Source: JAEMQF01 sp963791595
GTDB taxonomy: Bacteria > Pseudomonadota > Gammaproteobacteria > Burkholderiales > Burkholderiaceae_C
Reading direction: 5' to 3'
Assembly: GCA_963791595.1 (NCBI GenBank)
Contig: CAWBTF010000014.1
Span: 372,001 to 436,000, forward strand
Length of the DNA stretch: 64,000 nucleotides
The notes below the pieces were generated by a model. It searched no databases. It was not told the DNA's origin and saw only the letters and a list, made by a program, of their open reading frames with translations. The position numbers were made by a program, and so were the translations under genes. Below, in pieces: positions 8,888 to 20,326 of the stretch (the first letter of the stretch is position 1; every line of letters starts with the position of its first letter).

Positions 8888-9931
8888 ATGCCCACTCCCC
8901 ACCACACCCTGAACGACTTCGACTTCGAGCTGCCGCCGGAGTTGATTGCCCAGCATCCGACGCCTGAACGCAGCGCGTCGAGATTGCTCGATGCGCGCGC
9001 GGCCGTTCCCGTCGACCGGGTGTTTCGCGAGCTGCCCGCCTTGCTTCAGGAGGGCGACCTGCTGGTCTTCAATGACACACGGGTGATCAAGGCGCGGCTG
9101 CACGGCGTCAAGGCGAGCGGTGGCGCGGTTGAGGCGCTGGTTGAGCGCGTGCTGCCTGGGAACGAAGTGTTCGCTCACATTCGTGCAAGCAAAACACCGC
9201 GGGCTGGCAGCCGGCTACGCTTCGCCGACGCGTTTGACGCGCAGGTTCTGGCCCGAGCGCCCGATGCGCAGCTGTATCGCTTGCGCTTTCCCGACGACCC
9301 GCTGCGCCTGCTCGAACGCCACGGGGAAGTGCCGTTGCCGCCCTACATCCGCCACGCGGCCGGGGCAGACGATGAACGCCGCTACCAGACGGTTTTCGCC
9401 AAGACACCCGGGGCGGTGGCCGCGCCGACCGCGGCGCTGCACTTCGACAACGCCCTGCTCGGCGCGCTGGCGGAGCGCGGCATCGCAACCGCGAATGTCA
9501 CGTTGCATGTGGGCGCCGGCACGTTCCAGCCTGTGCGCAGCGACATCATCGCCGAGCACCGCATGCACAGCGAATGGTTCGACGTTGACGCCGCCGCGGT
9601 GCAGGCCGTCGCCGAGGCGCGCCGCCGCGGCGGGCGCGTCGTCGCGGTGGGCACGACGACGCTGCGTGCCCTCGAGTCCGCGGCGCGCGACGGCACGCTG
9701 CAAGCGACGCGAGGCGAGACCGACATCTTCATCACCCCCGGCTTCGCGTTCCAGGTCGTCGACGAGCTGATCACGAACTTCCATCTTCCCAAGAGCACGC
9801 TGCTGATGCTCGTCAGCGCCTTCGCCGGGTACGACGCGGTGCGCGGCCTCTATGCCCGCGCGATCGACAGGCGCTACCGGTTTTTCAGTTACGGCGATGC
9901 GATGTTGCTCAGGCGCGTCGCGAGCGGCTGA
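8888..9931 (+). CDS. queA: S-adenosylmethionine:tRNA ribosyltransferase-isomerase
   Basis: Converts 7-aminomethyl-7-deazaguanine in tRNA to epoxyqueuosine, the penultimate step of queuosine synthesis. The full 347-residue product is present, with the conserved LIAQHPTPERSASRLL, LLVFNDTRVIKARLHG, HVGAGTFQPVRSD and LITNFHLPKSTLLMLVSAF segments. The partner tgt is about 2.9 kb downstream on the same strand, but a sensor kinase gene separates them, so the usual queA-tgt operon is interrupted. Confidence 0.97.
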   Translation: MPTPHHTLNDFDFELPPELIAQHPTPERSASRLLDARAAVPVDRVFRELPALLQEGDLLVFNDTRVIKARLHGVKASGGAVEALVERVLPGNEVFAHIRASKTPRAGSRLRFADAFDAQVLARAPDAQLYRLRFPDDPLRLLERHGEVPLPPYIRHAAGADDERRYQTVFAKTPGAVAAPTAALHFDNALLGALAERGIATANVTLHVGAGTFQPVRSDIIAEHRMHSEWFDVDAAAVQAVAEARRRGGRVVAVGTTTLRALESAARDGTLQATRGETDIFITPGFAFQVVDELITNFHLPKSTLLMLVSAFAGYDAVRGLYARAIDRRYRFFSYGDAMLLRRVASG

Positions 9932-10294
9932 CCGCGCGAAGCCCTCGTCCGTTCACCCCCGGTCGCTTCGCGCCCGCCAGCGTGGGGCAAGCAACCGTCT
10001 TGGCGCGACACGGCGCCGCTTACGCACACGGCGCGTATCGACATGTTGCGCGCCGTGACAGCAAGTATCGATGGGCGTCGCGCACCTCATTTCGCCAAGG
10101 GCACGCGGGCCATTGCTCCGGCGCACCTGTGATTCAACGCACGCCATGGTACACCTCGGGGCGCGAGCCGGTTTCACGTCGGGCGCACAGCGGCTTACAG
10201 TCAGGCGCAGGCGCGGCCCAGCCCTTGTGCCCTAGCATCGAGAGTGGGGGTGCTGTGCCAGTCGCCCCGCCCGGCGGCGCCTGCGAACAGCCAC
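9932..10294. other. Intergenic region with GC hairpin, no gene seen
   Basis: A 363-base gap between queA and the histidine kinase gene. A perfect nine-base inverted repeat (CACGGCGCG at 10027-10035, CGCGCCGTG at 10049-10057, 13-base loop) could form a hairpin but lacks a following T run, so it is not a standard terminator. The kinase promoter must lie here. No frame has coding character, apart from a possible GTG start at 10244 for the kinase. Confidence 0.45.
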
Positions 10295-12748
<2,454 letters not shown>

Positions 12749-12875
12749 GGGGCCGCTGCCCCGGGCACAGCCCGGCTCCGCCTCCTTCCCTCCCCCGTCC
12801 CAGTTCAGACGACGCCTGGTCGAATCGCGTCGAGCGAAGCCCGGCCCTGAAACTTCGCCTGCGACAATTCGGACC

Positions 12876-14012
12876 ATGCTGCGCTTCGAATTGCTCGCAG
12901 CCGACGGCGCTGCACGGCGCGGCCGGCTGACGCTGAACCACGGCATTGTCGAGACCCCAGCGTTCATGCCGGTGGGTACCTACGGCACGGTGAAGGGCGT
13001 GCTGCCGGCGTCGCTCGACGCGATGGGGGCACAGATCATCCTGGGCAATACCTTTCACCTGTGGCTGCGCCCGGGCCTGGATGTGCTGCGCCAGTTCGGC
13101 GGCCTGCACCGCTTCGAAGCCTGGCCCAAGCCGATCCTCACCGACAGCGGCGGCTTCCAGGTCTGGTCGCTCGGCGCGATGCGCAAGATCAGCGAAGAAG
13201 GCGTGCGTTTCGCCTCGCCGGTGAATGGCGACAAGCTGTTTCTCACGCCCGAGATCAGCATGCAGATCCAGCATGTGCTGAACTCCGACATCGCTATGCA
13301 GTTCGACGAGTGCACGCCTTACCAGCTTGAAGGGCGGCTCACGACGCAGCAAGGGGCTGCCGACTCGATGCACCTGAGTCTGCGCTGGGCCCGGCGCTGC
13401 CGAGACGAGTTCGCGCGCTTGGGCAATCCGAACGCGCTGTTCGGCATCGTCCAGGGCGGCATGTTCGAGGGCCTGCGCGAGGAGTCGGCCGGAGAACTCG
13501 CTGCGCTCGAGTTGCCCGGCTACGCGATCGGCGGCGTGAGCGTGGGCGAGCCCAAGGAAGAAATGCAGCGCATCGTCGCGCACACGCCGCGCCTGCTGCC
13601 ACCCGACAAGCCGCGCTACCTGATGGGCGTGGGCACGCCCGAGGATCTGGTGGAAGGCGTGGCGGCGGGTGTGGACATGTTCGACTGCGTGATGCCCACG
13701 CGCAATGCGCGCAACGGCCACCTGTTCACGCGCTTCGGCGATCTGCGGCTGCGCAACTCGCGCTACAAGGGCGATGAGTTGCCCATCGACCCGAGCTGCC
13801 AATGCCACGCCTGCGCCGGCCCGGGAAGCGTGTCACGCGCCTACCTGCACCATCTGGAGCGTTGCGGCGAAATGCTCGCGCCGATGCTGGCGAGCATCCA
13901 CAACTTGCACTACTACCTGAACCTGATGGGGGAGATTCGCGCGGCGCTGGAGGCGGGATCGTTCGCAGCCTTCACCGCCCGGTTCAAGCAGGACCGAGCG
14001 CGCGGCGTTTGA
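12876..14012 (+). CDS. tgt: Queuine tRNA-ribosyltransferase
   Basis: Exchanges guanine-34 for preQ1 in tRNAs for Asp, Asn, His and Tyr. The 378-residue enzyme is complete. D90 in LTDSGGFQVWSL and the nucleophile D270 in DMFDCVMPTRNAR are present. The zinc site is C308, C310, C313 and H342 (CQCHAC, then IHNLHYY). The segment after C313 carries three extra residues (GPG) compared with the E. coli enzyme. It is convergent with the dikinase-like gene, and the two 3' ends overlap by 29 bases. Confidence 0.97.
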   Translation: MLRFELLAADGAARRGRLTLNHGIVETPAFMPVGTYGTVKGVLPASLDAMGAQIILGNTFHLWLRPGLDVLRQFGGLHRFEAWPKPILTDSGGFQVWSLGAMRKISEEGVRFASPVNGDKLFLTPEISMQIQHVLNSDIAMQFDECTPYQLEGRLTTQQGAADSMHLSLRWARRCRDEFARLGNPNALFGIVQGGMFEGLREESAGELAALELPGYAIGGVSVGEPKEEMQRIVAHTPRLLPPDKPRYLMGVGTPEDLVEGVAAGVDMFDCVMPTRNARNGHLFTRFGDLRLRNSRYKGDELPIDPSCQCHACAGPGSVSRAYLHHLERCGEMLAPMLASIHNLHYYLNLMGEIRAALEAGSFAAFTARFKQDRARGV

Positions 14013-15966
14013 AGACACCCGTCTCGATGCGATAGGCGAGCTTGCGCAGCTTCGCCTTCAGGCGCTCCAGCAGACTCATTTTCGGCCGGTCGCGCGTCGC
14101 GCGGTCCAGGCTGTAGACGATGGTGTAGGGCCGCGCCTGCAAGATCACGAAGCGCCGTTCGCGCGTCAGCGCGAACTCGACGTCCATCGCGTTCGCGTTA
14201 CCCGCATTTTCCGGGAGCATGGTCCGGTGAATGTGCAGCAGTTGGGTCGTCAGTTCCGCGAGTTCAGCGTCGCGAAGAATCGGCGCCCCGTTCGTCAGCG
14301 AACTGCGGCTGATCAATTCGGCCTCCTGAACTCCGGTCCACGTGGACACCAGGTACTGCTCAGGCAGTTGATTGCCCAGCGCACCCGTCACGGTAGAGCC
14401 GTTCAACTGGGTGTTGATGAAGACGGCGTCAAGGCCTTGCTTGAACGGATTGCCGGTGATCGCGACGCCGGTGGCCACGGCGCCCTCGACAAACGCCTGA
14501 ACCAGGACGCCCATCGCGACCGCGCGGTGCTCGATCCGGTACCAGTCCCGCTCTTCGAAGGCGCGCTGCAGCCAGACGCTGGCCCAGACTTCGCGCAGCA
14601 CGTCGGCCACCTGGTCCGGCGAGGGGTCGGCCGGAACCTCGATGCTTTCGTACAGGCCTGCGCCGTTGAAACCGTCCAGATCCTCGGCATTCGTGCTGCT
14701 GCGAAAAATGAACTTGCGGTGCGTCGCCAATTCGCGAAGCTTCGCGCACAGCGCAGCCAACAGCTCGGGCTGCACCGGGTGGCCGGCGATCGCCTGGCGC
14801 AAATGCGCAAGGCGCTGTGCGCGCACGCCGGCATCGTTGGCGAACTCGCTGTCGGCGAGCATCGTGTCGATCTCGGCGTTGAGGCCCGCCGACTCGAGAT
14901 GGCCCAGGTACGCCGAGAACGGAACCGCGAAACCGCCCGCGGTCGCCAGGCCTTCGATGCGGGTGAGTCGCCCCATCTGCGCGGCCTTGGCGCCGACATA
15001 GCGCACCGCCGCGGGTTCCAGAGCGGCAATATCGAACAGACCGCTGACCTTCGCGTCGCAATCGGGCCGCATTGCGGCAGCCGGGCGCATCGCGGCCCAG
15101 GCGGCTTGCGCTTGCGCGGGGTCGGCAAGTTCCACCGCATAGTCCTGGCTCGCGACGGTGAGCTTGACCAGCTTGCCCTCGAAGCGCTTGAACACATCCA
15201 GGTCGATCGCCCCGCGCAACGACATGTCCGGCGTGTTGCGATTGCGGCTCAGCACCGCCACGTGCGCGAGCGGCGCCTGCAGCTGGCTGGTCACCAGGCC
15301 CGCCACCGGCGGAATTTGCTCCGGCACATACTCGCTGATCACGATATCGGACGGCCGCACCCCTGACACGTCAAGCGTGCCGCGGATCAGCCGCACATGG
15401 CCATAAGCGACGCCCAGCACTACCGGCTGGTAGCTGACCGAGGCATTCAGAGCATCGCTGGACAGCACCGGCATGCGCCCGGCCAGCCGCGCCGCGTTTT
15501 GAATCTGCGGCGGTGACACCGGGCGAAATTTCAAGTGCGCCGTGCAGCCGACGCGGGCCGCGATGTGCTCGAACATCCAGGCGATGCGCTCGGCGGACAG
15601 TCTGTCGGCCCCCGCGAGTTCGACCGTCCAGTGGTCGCCGTCCAGGTAGTGCATCAACGATCCCAGCACGAAACGCCGCTCGTCAAGCGTGTATTCCGTG
15701 ACGTTGAATCGGTCGTAGTCGACGTAGGGGTCGATGAAGCGGCGCACGAAGTCGAAATGGACTTCCCACTTCTTCGAATCGACGAAGTAGGTCCTGTCGT
15801 CGTTCTGAAGATCGATCAGGAATTTCACGGTCTCGGTGCGTGCCACGGTGTGATGGCCCGGGCGCGCGTGCAGCAGCGTCCAGTCGTCGAGCGTGCCGAT
15901 CCGCTCCAGGGAATCGGCCGCCCGGCGCTTGTTCCGCACGGGCCTTTCCATCAATGCTGCACTCAC
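13984..15966 (-). CDS. PEP synthase-like dikinase, phosphohistidine domain before ATP-grasp domain
   Basis: A 660-residue protein of the PEP-synthase/dikinase superfamily. I chose GTG 15966 because GGGAGGT lies six bases upstream; GTG 15981 is the alternative. Residues about 1-160 are unassigned. The swivelling phosphohistidine domain spans about 180-280, with H235 in APLAHVAVLSRNRNTP where PEP synthase has TSH. The ATP-grasp nucleotide-binding domain spans about 320-640 (VGAKAAQMGRL, FRSSTNAEDLDGFNGAGL). The usual order in PpsA/PpdK is ATP-grasp first; the order here matches that of alpha-glucan water dikinases. No PEP/pyruvate-binding TIM barrel is present, so the acceptor is unknown and may be a polysaccharide or small molecule. 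It overlaps tgt tail to tail. Confidence 0.75.
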   Translation of the reverse strand: MSAALMERPVRNKRRAADSLERIGTLDDWTLLHARPGHHTVARTETVKFLIDLQNDDRTYFVDSKKWEVHFDFVRRFIDPYVDYDRFNVTEYTLDERRFVLGSLMHYLDGDHWTVELAGADRLSAERIAWMFEHIAARVGCTAHLKFRPVSPPQIQNAARLAGRMPVLSSDALNASVSYQPVVLGVAYGHVRLIRGTLDVSGVRPSDIVISEYVPEQIPPVAGLVTSQLQAPLAHVAVLSRNRNTPDMSLRGAIDLDVFKRFEGKLVKLTVASQDYAVELADPAQAQAAWAAMRPAAAMRPDCDAKVSGLFDIAALEPAAVRYVGAKAAQMGRLTRIEGLATAGGFAVPFSAYLGHLESAGLNAEIDTMLADSEFANDAGVRAQRLAHLRQAIAGHPVQPELLAALCAKLRELATHRKFIFRSSTNAEDLDGFNGAGLYESIEVPADPSPDQVADVLREVWASVWLQRAFEERDWYRIEHRAVAMGVLVQAFVEGAVATGVAITGNPFKQGLDAVFINTQLNGSTVTGALGNQLPEQYLVSTWTGVQEAELISRSSLTNGAPILRDAELAELTTQLLHIHRTMLPENAGNANAMDVEFALTRERRFVILQARPYTIVYSLDRATRDRPKMSLLERLKAKLRKLAYRIETGVFKRRALGPA

Positions 15967-16517
15967 GCAGATACCTCCCACCAGGGCCGCTCCGATGGGG
16001 CATGATCCTACGGAGACCGGCTGGGCATGGCTGTGAACAAAGCCCCAGTCGAGGGCATTTCGGTCCCGGCGCCCCGAAGGCTGGCAGATGCGGCGAACGA
16101 CGCACTAGCCTGCGCTGGTTCCGGGCGCGGTGCCATCACGGGGGCCATTCGGCGCAGCTCGTTCAATTCAATTGGCGAAACTTCGTGCGAAACGACGCGT
16201 CACCCACGGCCTGCGTTGTTCCGGCAGCTACTACGATCATCGCGAAGCCATAGAGAGCGCTTTTCACTCTGAGCCGGCATGTAACGAATCCCAGCGTGCC
16301 GATCAATCCTCCGCCCAATGAACCAGCCATCGATGCGAATAGCGCCACTCTCGCAGGATTTCCCGCTGAAAGGGCAAGGGGTTGAAAGGGTTGAGCGGTC
16401 GTCCGGGCACGGCGCAGTGGTCGAGGCGCAACCTTCCCGCCAGCGCCAGGGGCCACCCCGCGCGCGCCGGCGAACATCGGCGGGTCTCTAGGGTGAATAG
16501 GGCGGTTGGGCGCTGAC
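15967..16517. other. Intergenic boundary region before the AT-richer cassette
   Basis: About 550 bases separate the dikinase gene from the first cassette gene. Composition shifts from strongly GC-rich to mixed around 16.15 kb. I searched for a duplicate of the tRNA-Ser 3' end, which would mark an integration site, and did not find one. A weak minus-strand frame is listed separately. Confidence 0.4.
16163..16477 (-). CDS. Doubtful small hydrophobic protein
   Basis: An open frame of up to 104 residues whose second half contains two hydrophobic stretches (LFASMAGSLGGGLIGTLGFV and ALYGFAMIVVAAGTTQ). I do not recognise it, there is no convincing ribosome site, and its N-terminal half reads like untranslated GC-rich DNA. 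It could be a real small membrane protein with a later start or a remnant at the cassette edge. Confidence 0.2.
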   Translation of the reverse strand: MFAGARGVAPGAGGKVAPRPLRRARTTAQPFQPLALSAGNPARVALFASMAGSLGGGLIGTLGFVTCRLRVKSALYGFAMIVVAAGTTQAVGDASFRTKFRQLN

Positions 16518-17171
16518 GTGCTGAACTCGAGCCGACTTCTTAACTTTGCGCACGATTGCGTCGCACACTTGCGACGCATCTCCGGAATTCGGCGGGCGTC
16601 GAATTTCCGGCAATTGGAAATTGCATTCGTTCTCCCCGTGAACCATGCAGCTCATAACTACATCACCAGACTGCAGGTACAGATCCTCAAGAGGCACGGG
16701 GTGAATCAAGGCCTGACTGCGCCACCGCACATCACCTTGAAACTTGGGTTTAAAGCCAGGGATTTGCTTGGCTATGAAAATTATCTCGACGAAATCTCGA
16801 AGACGACTGCACCCTTTGAGATAGGTGTCGGCAACATTGGCAAGTTCGAAGAGGGCATTCTGTTCCTGGATGTAGAGCCGAACCCTGATCTAGACTGCCT
16901 GCGCCGGCGCATTGTGAGCGAACTGGCCAATCGCTTCGGAGTTGTGCCACGCCCATTGGAAGACGACAGATACCATTTCCACGTCACTCTGGCATATGGC
17001 CTGAGCAACCGGCGATTCAGAGATGAATACCGCACACTCTCCAGCTTGGTACCAAAGTTTCGATTCGAGGCGCGGTCGATAGAAATGCTCCTACATAACG
17101 GAGTGCATTGGGTCACATATCGGCGAGCTGGGTTGACAGGGTCGAACAATTCACCGTCCTCCATCGCGTAA
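16518..17171 (+). CDS. 2H phosphoesterase / 2'-5' RNA ligase-like protein
   Basis: About 217 residues with the two HxT motifs that define the 2H phosphoesterase superfamily: H71-I-T73 in PPHITLKLGF and H155-V-T157 in HFHVTLAYG. Members hydrolyse or form 2',3'-cyclic or 2'-5' phosphodiesters in RNA or nucleotides. The start is uncertain: GTG 16518 and TTG 16506 are possible and neither has a good ribosome site. The conserved fold begins at about QLEIAFVLPVN. Base composition is clearly more AT-rich than the flanks. It is followed after 47 bases by the AsnB-like gene, suggesting one transcript. Confidence 0.75.
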   Translation: MLNSSRLLNFAHDCVAHLRRISGIRRASNFRQLEIAFVLPVNHAAHNYITRLQVQILKRHGVNQGLTAPPHITLKLGFKARDLLGYENYLDEISKTTAPFEIGVGNIGKFEEGILFLDVEPNPDLDCLRRRIVSELANRFGVVPRPLEDDRYHFHVTLAYGLSNRRFRDEYRTLSSLVPKFRFEARSIEMLLHNGVHWVTYRRAGLTGSNNSPSSIA

Positions 17172-17218
17172 TTGCTGCAGCAGGGCTGAGGCAAATTCAC
17201 CAAGAGCGGATTAGCTAT

Positions 17219-18766
17219 ATGCAGAACTCTGGCCTACGCACGAACCCTGCTGATCAGACCGATATGCTGCTGTATCGGCGCCAATTTTTTCTCGGCGTCG
17301 ATGATCTTCCGGGCTTTCCGAAATGGAATCGGCAAGAGATCGCCGGAAAGCATCGATTGTGCGCCCATCCCGATCTTCCAGTTACCCACAGCGAAATGCA
17401 GGGCAAGTCGCTGACACTGCTCGGATACATTTTAGACCCCGACAGCCCGAGCGCGAACGATCGGCAGATCGTGGAAGGCCTATTGGGTAGATTTGCAAAA
17501 GGTTCAGATCTTCCATCACTCACTTATCGAATGGGTGGAAGATGGGTGATCATTGCGCATGACGGAGAAAAAACAGTACTCTTTCATGATGCCACCGGTC
17601 TCAGGCAAATATATTATTTCAGAACTGGTCGGCAGGAGACTGTCTGCGCATCTCAGCCAGGCCTGATTGCAGAGACGTTTAAAATCTTACCGGATCCGCA
17701 GGCGATCGAATATATCAAGTCACGGGGTGGCAGTGACAGTGAAGTCTACTGGATGCCCGGCGATGCCTCTCAGTATCAGGGCGTCAGGGCCGTACTCCCC
17801 AATCACCGCCTCGACTTGAACGACGGTGAAGTTACACGGTACTGGCCAAATGATGGGCATCTGCAGAGTATTTCGCTCGACCAAGGCGTGACCCAGGCCA
17901 TCGGTCTGCTCCGAGGATTACTCGAGAGTGCAAGACGGAGATACCCGCTGTCGATCGCCATGACAGCGGGCTGGGACAGTCGCCTGATGCTCGCCCTGGC
18001 CAAGGACGCCAAGGCGGATCTCTACTGCTATACGCTGACTTATCCGGACCTGTCGGAACGCTCGCGAGACATATGGGTCCCTGCCAAGCTGCTCAAGAAT
18101 ATTAATTTGGCACATCACATTATTAAATACCCGGAGCTTATCGACAGATCGTTCAAGGCGATTTTCAAAAGGAACAGTTCGGCCCTGCATGAGGCGTACT
18201 GCGCCGACGCACAGGCTCTTTTTGATTGTTATCCATCCGATAGAATGTGCGTCACTGGCGACGTCGCGGAAATAGTCAAGTGCTATTACCGAATCGCTGG
18301 CGGATCGCGAAGTAAATTCTCCGCAGCAGAGCTTGCCAGCATCAGCAAGGTGGGCCAGCACAAATTTGCAATCAATGCGTTCGAGTCCTGGCTGTCTCAA
18401 ATTACTGGTGATGAGCAGATCGGCCTGCTTGATCTTTTTTGCTGGGAACAAACGGCTGGACGCTGGCATGCACAGATTCGTGCCGAGTATGACATCGCAC
18501 AGGAGTCATTTGCGCCGCTGAATTGCAGGAAGCTTCTCGAGACAATGCTGTCAGTTGGCGAGCAGTATCGAGTGGCACCGGACAATCAGCTGTTCAGGCG
18601 AATCATAAGCGCTCTTTGGAGTGAGCTTCTCCTCGTGCCGATCAATCCACGGGAAAAAATAATGTGGAAATGGCTATTTGTGGATTTCCTCACGCGCATA
18701 CACCTCTACCAACTGATCCCATCCTCCATCAAAGAAGTCGGTAAACGCTTGCTTAAAGCATCTTGA
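17219..18766 (+). CDS. Asparagine synthetase-like PP-loop protein lacking the glutaminase cysteine
   Basis: A 515-residue protein resembling asparagine synthetase B family members found in polysaccharide or secondary-metabolite loci. Residues about 60-200 look like the class II glutaminase fold, but the first residues are MQNSGL, so the essential Cys2 nucleophile is missing. The ATP-pyrophosphatase loop is T249-A-G-W-D253-S-R, a variant of the usual SGGxDS. It therefore probably activates a carboxylate with ATP and uses ammonia or another amine, or acts as a beta-lactam-synthetase-like cyclase. ATG 17219 was chosen for the purine-rich stretch upstream. Base use is AT-richer than the genome. 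Its stop overlaps the start of the transferase gene by four bases. Confidence 0.7.
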   Translation: MQNSGLRTNPADQTDMLLYRRQFFLGVDDLPGFPKWNRQEIAGKHRLCAHPDLPVTHSEMQGKSLTLLGYILDPDSPSANDRQIVEGLLGRFAKGSDLPSLTYRMGGRWVIIAHDGEKTVLFHDATGLRQIYYFRTGRQETVCASQPGLIAETFKILPDPQAIEYIKSRGGSDSEVYWMPGDASQYQGVRAVLPNHRLDLNDGEVTRYWPNDGHLQSISLDQGVTQAIGLLRGLLESARRRYPLSIAMTAGWDSRLMLALAKDAKADLYCYTLTYPDLSERSRDIWVPAKLLKNINLAHHIIKYPELIDRSFKAIFKRNSSALHEAYCADAQALFDCYPSDRMCVTGDVAEIVKCYYRIAGGSRSKFSAAELASISKVGQHKFAINAFESWLSQITGDEQIGLLDLFCWEQTAGRWHAQIRAEYDIAQESFAPLNCRKLLETMLSVGEQYRVAPDNQLFRRIISALWSELLLVPINPREKIMWKWLFVDFLTRIHLYQLIPSSIKEVGKRLLKAS

Positions 18767-20013
18767 AGCAAACTCGCTGGCTGACCCCAATGCATACATC
18801 AACTGGTTCGTCCATGCTCACCTCGCTGAAGCAAGTCGCCTATCCGCTGACCTCGGCTCTGTTTGCAAGGGCTTCACTCGTCGAGGGGAGATTAAAGGGC
18901 ACTGGTACGAAATTTCGCTGCTTATTCGTACATCATTGCACCTTCAGCGAGCACCTCAAAGAGCGCTCATTTGAGTCTGATGCAGTCGTCCAACGCTGTT
19001 GGCGCGTTTTCATTCCGTCCCTGAGGAGGATTTTGCGAAGCGACGGGCTCGAATTCGACTTGTGCGTCGCTGTTCTGCCTTCGTTCTACGGCTCCTTGTT
19101 CGACAATATCTGCGACTTCAAGGGCCAAGAAGAAATCCGGCAGGTTGTCGATACTTCGGGCGGTTGGGAGGGCATCAGGCAATTTCTGTCCAAGACCAAG
19201 CGCCAGGTCACGAACAACTTTCCTGAGAAGTATGGACTTTCATGTCGGATGTCGAAGGACACTGAGGATTTCGACAATTTCTACCACCGGATGTATTTAC
19301 CGCACATCCAAAAACGCTACGGCGATCTCTCGCAGATTGACTCTTATGGGGCAATGCGTCAATTCTTTGAGAAGGGCGTTTTGCTGTTGGTGACCAAGGA
19401 TGACCAGCCAGTTGCAGGGGCACTGTCACTGATTGAGGGGAAGTCGCTGGTTTTTCGCAGGACCGGGGTCCTCGACGGTGATGACTCACACGTCAAGGGT
19501 GGTGCGCAGTTGGCCCTTTACTATTTTCAGTTGAAATATGCTGTAGACAATGGTCTCGACACTTTCGACACGATGAAGAGCGCTCCCTTTCTCAACGATG
19601 GGGTGTTTCGCCATAAGGGGGAGTGGGGCGCTCGAACGCTGCCCGATTACGAGTCCGAGAAATCTGTCTATTGGTTCGTGCGAGGCACAGCCGAAAAGCG
19701 CGCGGAGTTCTTCCATGCGAATCCGGTCGTTGTCGGTTCCGGCCCTGAGCTGAGCGCGGTTGTGGGAGATTCTCGAACAAATGAATCGACGACACCTTCG
19801 AGCGATGAATTGCTGCGGCGCTACCACACGGTCGGCCTGCACGACTTACGGGTCTACACCCCGAGCGGGCTGAGGACAGTGGCGTTGAACGCCAAGGCAG
19901 GCGTATCGACCAAGGCGGTGGCGCGCGGGCCGGGGAAACCGCAGGTAGAGAGTCTGCGTTCGGCGCCGAGCGAGGTGCCCTCTTCAGTCTCGCCCGGCAA
20001 TCGGGCAGCCTGA
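18763..20013 (+). CDS. FemAB/GNAT-like acyltransferase
   Basis: About 416 residues with a GNAT fold of the kind placed in the Acetyltransf_6/FemAB-like group. The core runs from about residue 140 (KTKRQVTNNFPEKYG) through FYHRMYLPHIQKRYGD and LLVTKDDQPVAGALSLIEGKSLVFRRTGV to KGGAQLALYYFQLKYAVDNGLDT, where the acyl-CoA or aminoacyl site is expected. A TTG start at 18763 overlaps the AsnB-like stop by four bases; ATG 18790 and ATG 18814 are alternatives. The last 50 or so residues are GC-rich and low in complexity, which suggests fusion with native DNA at the cassette border. Such transferases often decorate sugars or peptides together with AsnB-like enzymes. Confidence 0.65.
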   Translation: MKQTRWLTPMHTSTGSSMLTSLKQVAYPLTSALFARASLVEGRLKGTGTKFRCLFVHHCTFSEHLKERSFESDAVVQRCWRVFIPSLRRILRSDGLEFDLCVAVLPSFYGSLFDNICDFKGQEEIRQVVDTSGGWEGIRQFLSKTKRQVTNNFPEKYGLSCRMSKDTEDFDNFYHRMYLPHIQKRYGDLSQIDSYGAMRQFFEKGVLLLVTKDDQPVAGALSLIEGKSLVFRRTGVLDGDDSHVKGGAQLALYYFQLKYAVDNGLDTFDTMKSAPFLNDGVFRHKGEWGARTLPDYESEKSVYWFVRGTAEKRAEFFHANPVVVGSGPELSAVVGDSRTNESTTPSSDELLRRYHTVGLHDLRVYTPSGLRTVALNAKAGVSTKAVARGPGKPQVESLRSAPSEVPSSVSPGNRAA

Positions 20014-20021
20014 GGTCCAGC

Positions 20022-20109
20022 TGGCGGAAGGGGTGGGATTCGAACTCACGGACGGTTTCCCGTCGCCGGTTTTCAAGACCGGTGCAATAGACCACTCTGC
20101 CACCCTTCC
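20022..20109 (-). tRNA. tRNA-Ser (anticodon TGA)
   Basis: An 88-base tRNA including an encoded CCA end. The seven-base acceptor stem pairs GGAAGGG with CCCTTCC, a long variable arm is present as expected for serine, the TTCGAATCC T-loop is intact, and the anticodon complement lies at 20073-20075, giving TGA. Its 3' end faces the AT-richer cassette, the orientation used by tRNA-integrating islands. Confidence 0.97.
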
Positions 20110-20326
20110 AGTTCTGTCGGCAGTTTAAGCGATGCCTCTTGATCGCTGGCGCCGATGCGATCGACAGGCGTGTCGACGCGTCAAATACGTCCCGTCCCGC
20201 GCCGAAATCGGTGAGGAACTGGAAAGAGTTCTGATTGCGCCGCCCCGGCACCTGGCTCGGCTCGGTGGGTCGCGCACTGCATTCGCTGTGAGTGGGTCGA
20301 TGGCTCGAGTCCCTTTGCTGGCTCCT

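Noticed and set aside
10027..10057. GC hairpin after queA as a terminator
   Set aside because: Stable nine-base stem but no following T run; recorded only inside the intergenic entry.
15967..16600. Search for an attachment-site duplicate of the tRNA-Ser 3' end at the far side of the AT-richer cassette
   Set aside because: No copy of the tRNA 3' sequence was found, and there is no integrase gene. A weak resemblance of 16415-16432 to a tRNA D-arm is not enough.
19998..20014. Short GCCCG/CGGGC hairpin at the end of the transferase gene as a terminator
   Set aside because: Five-base stem and no T run; not convincing.
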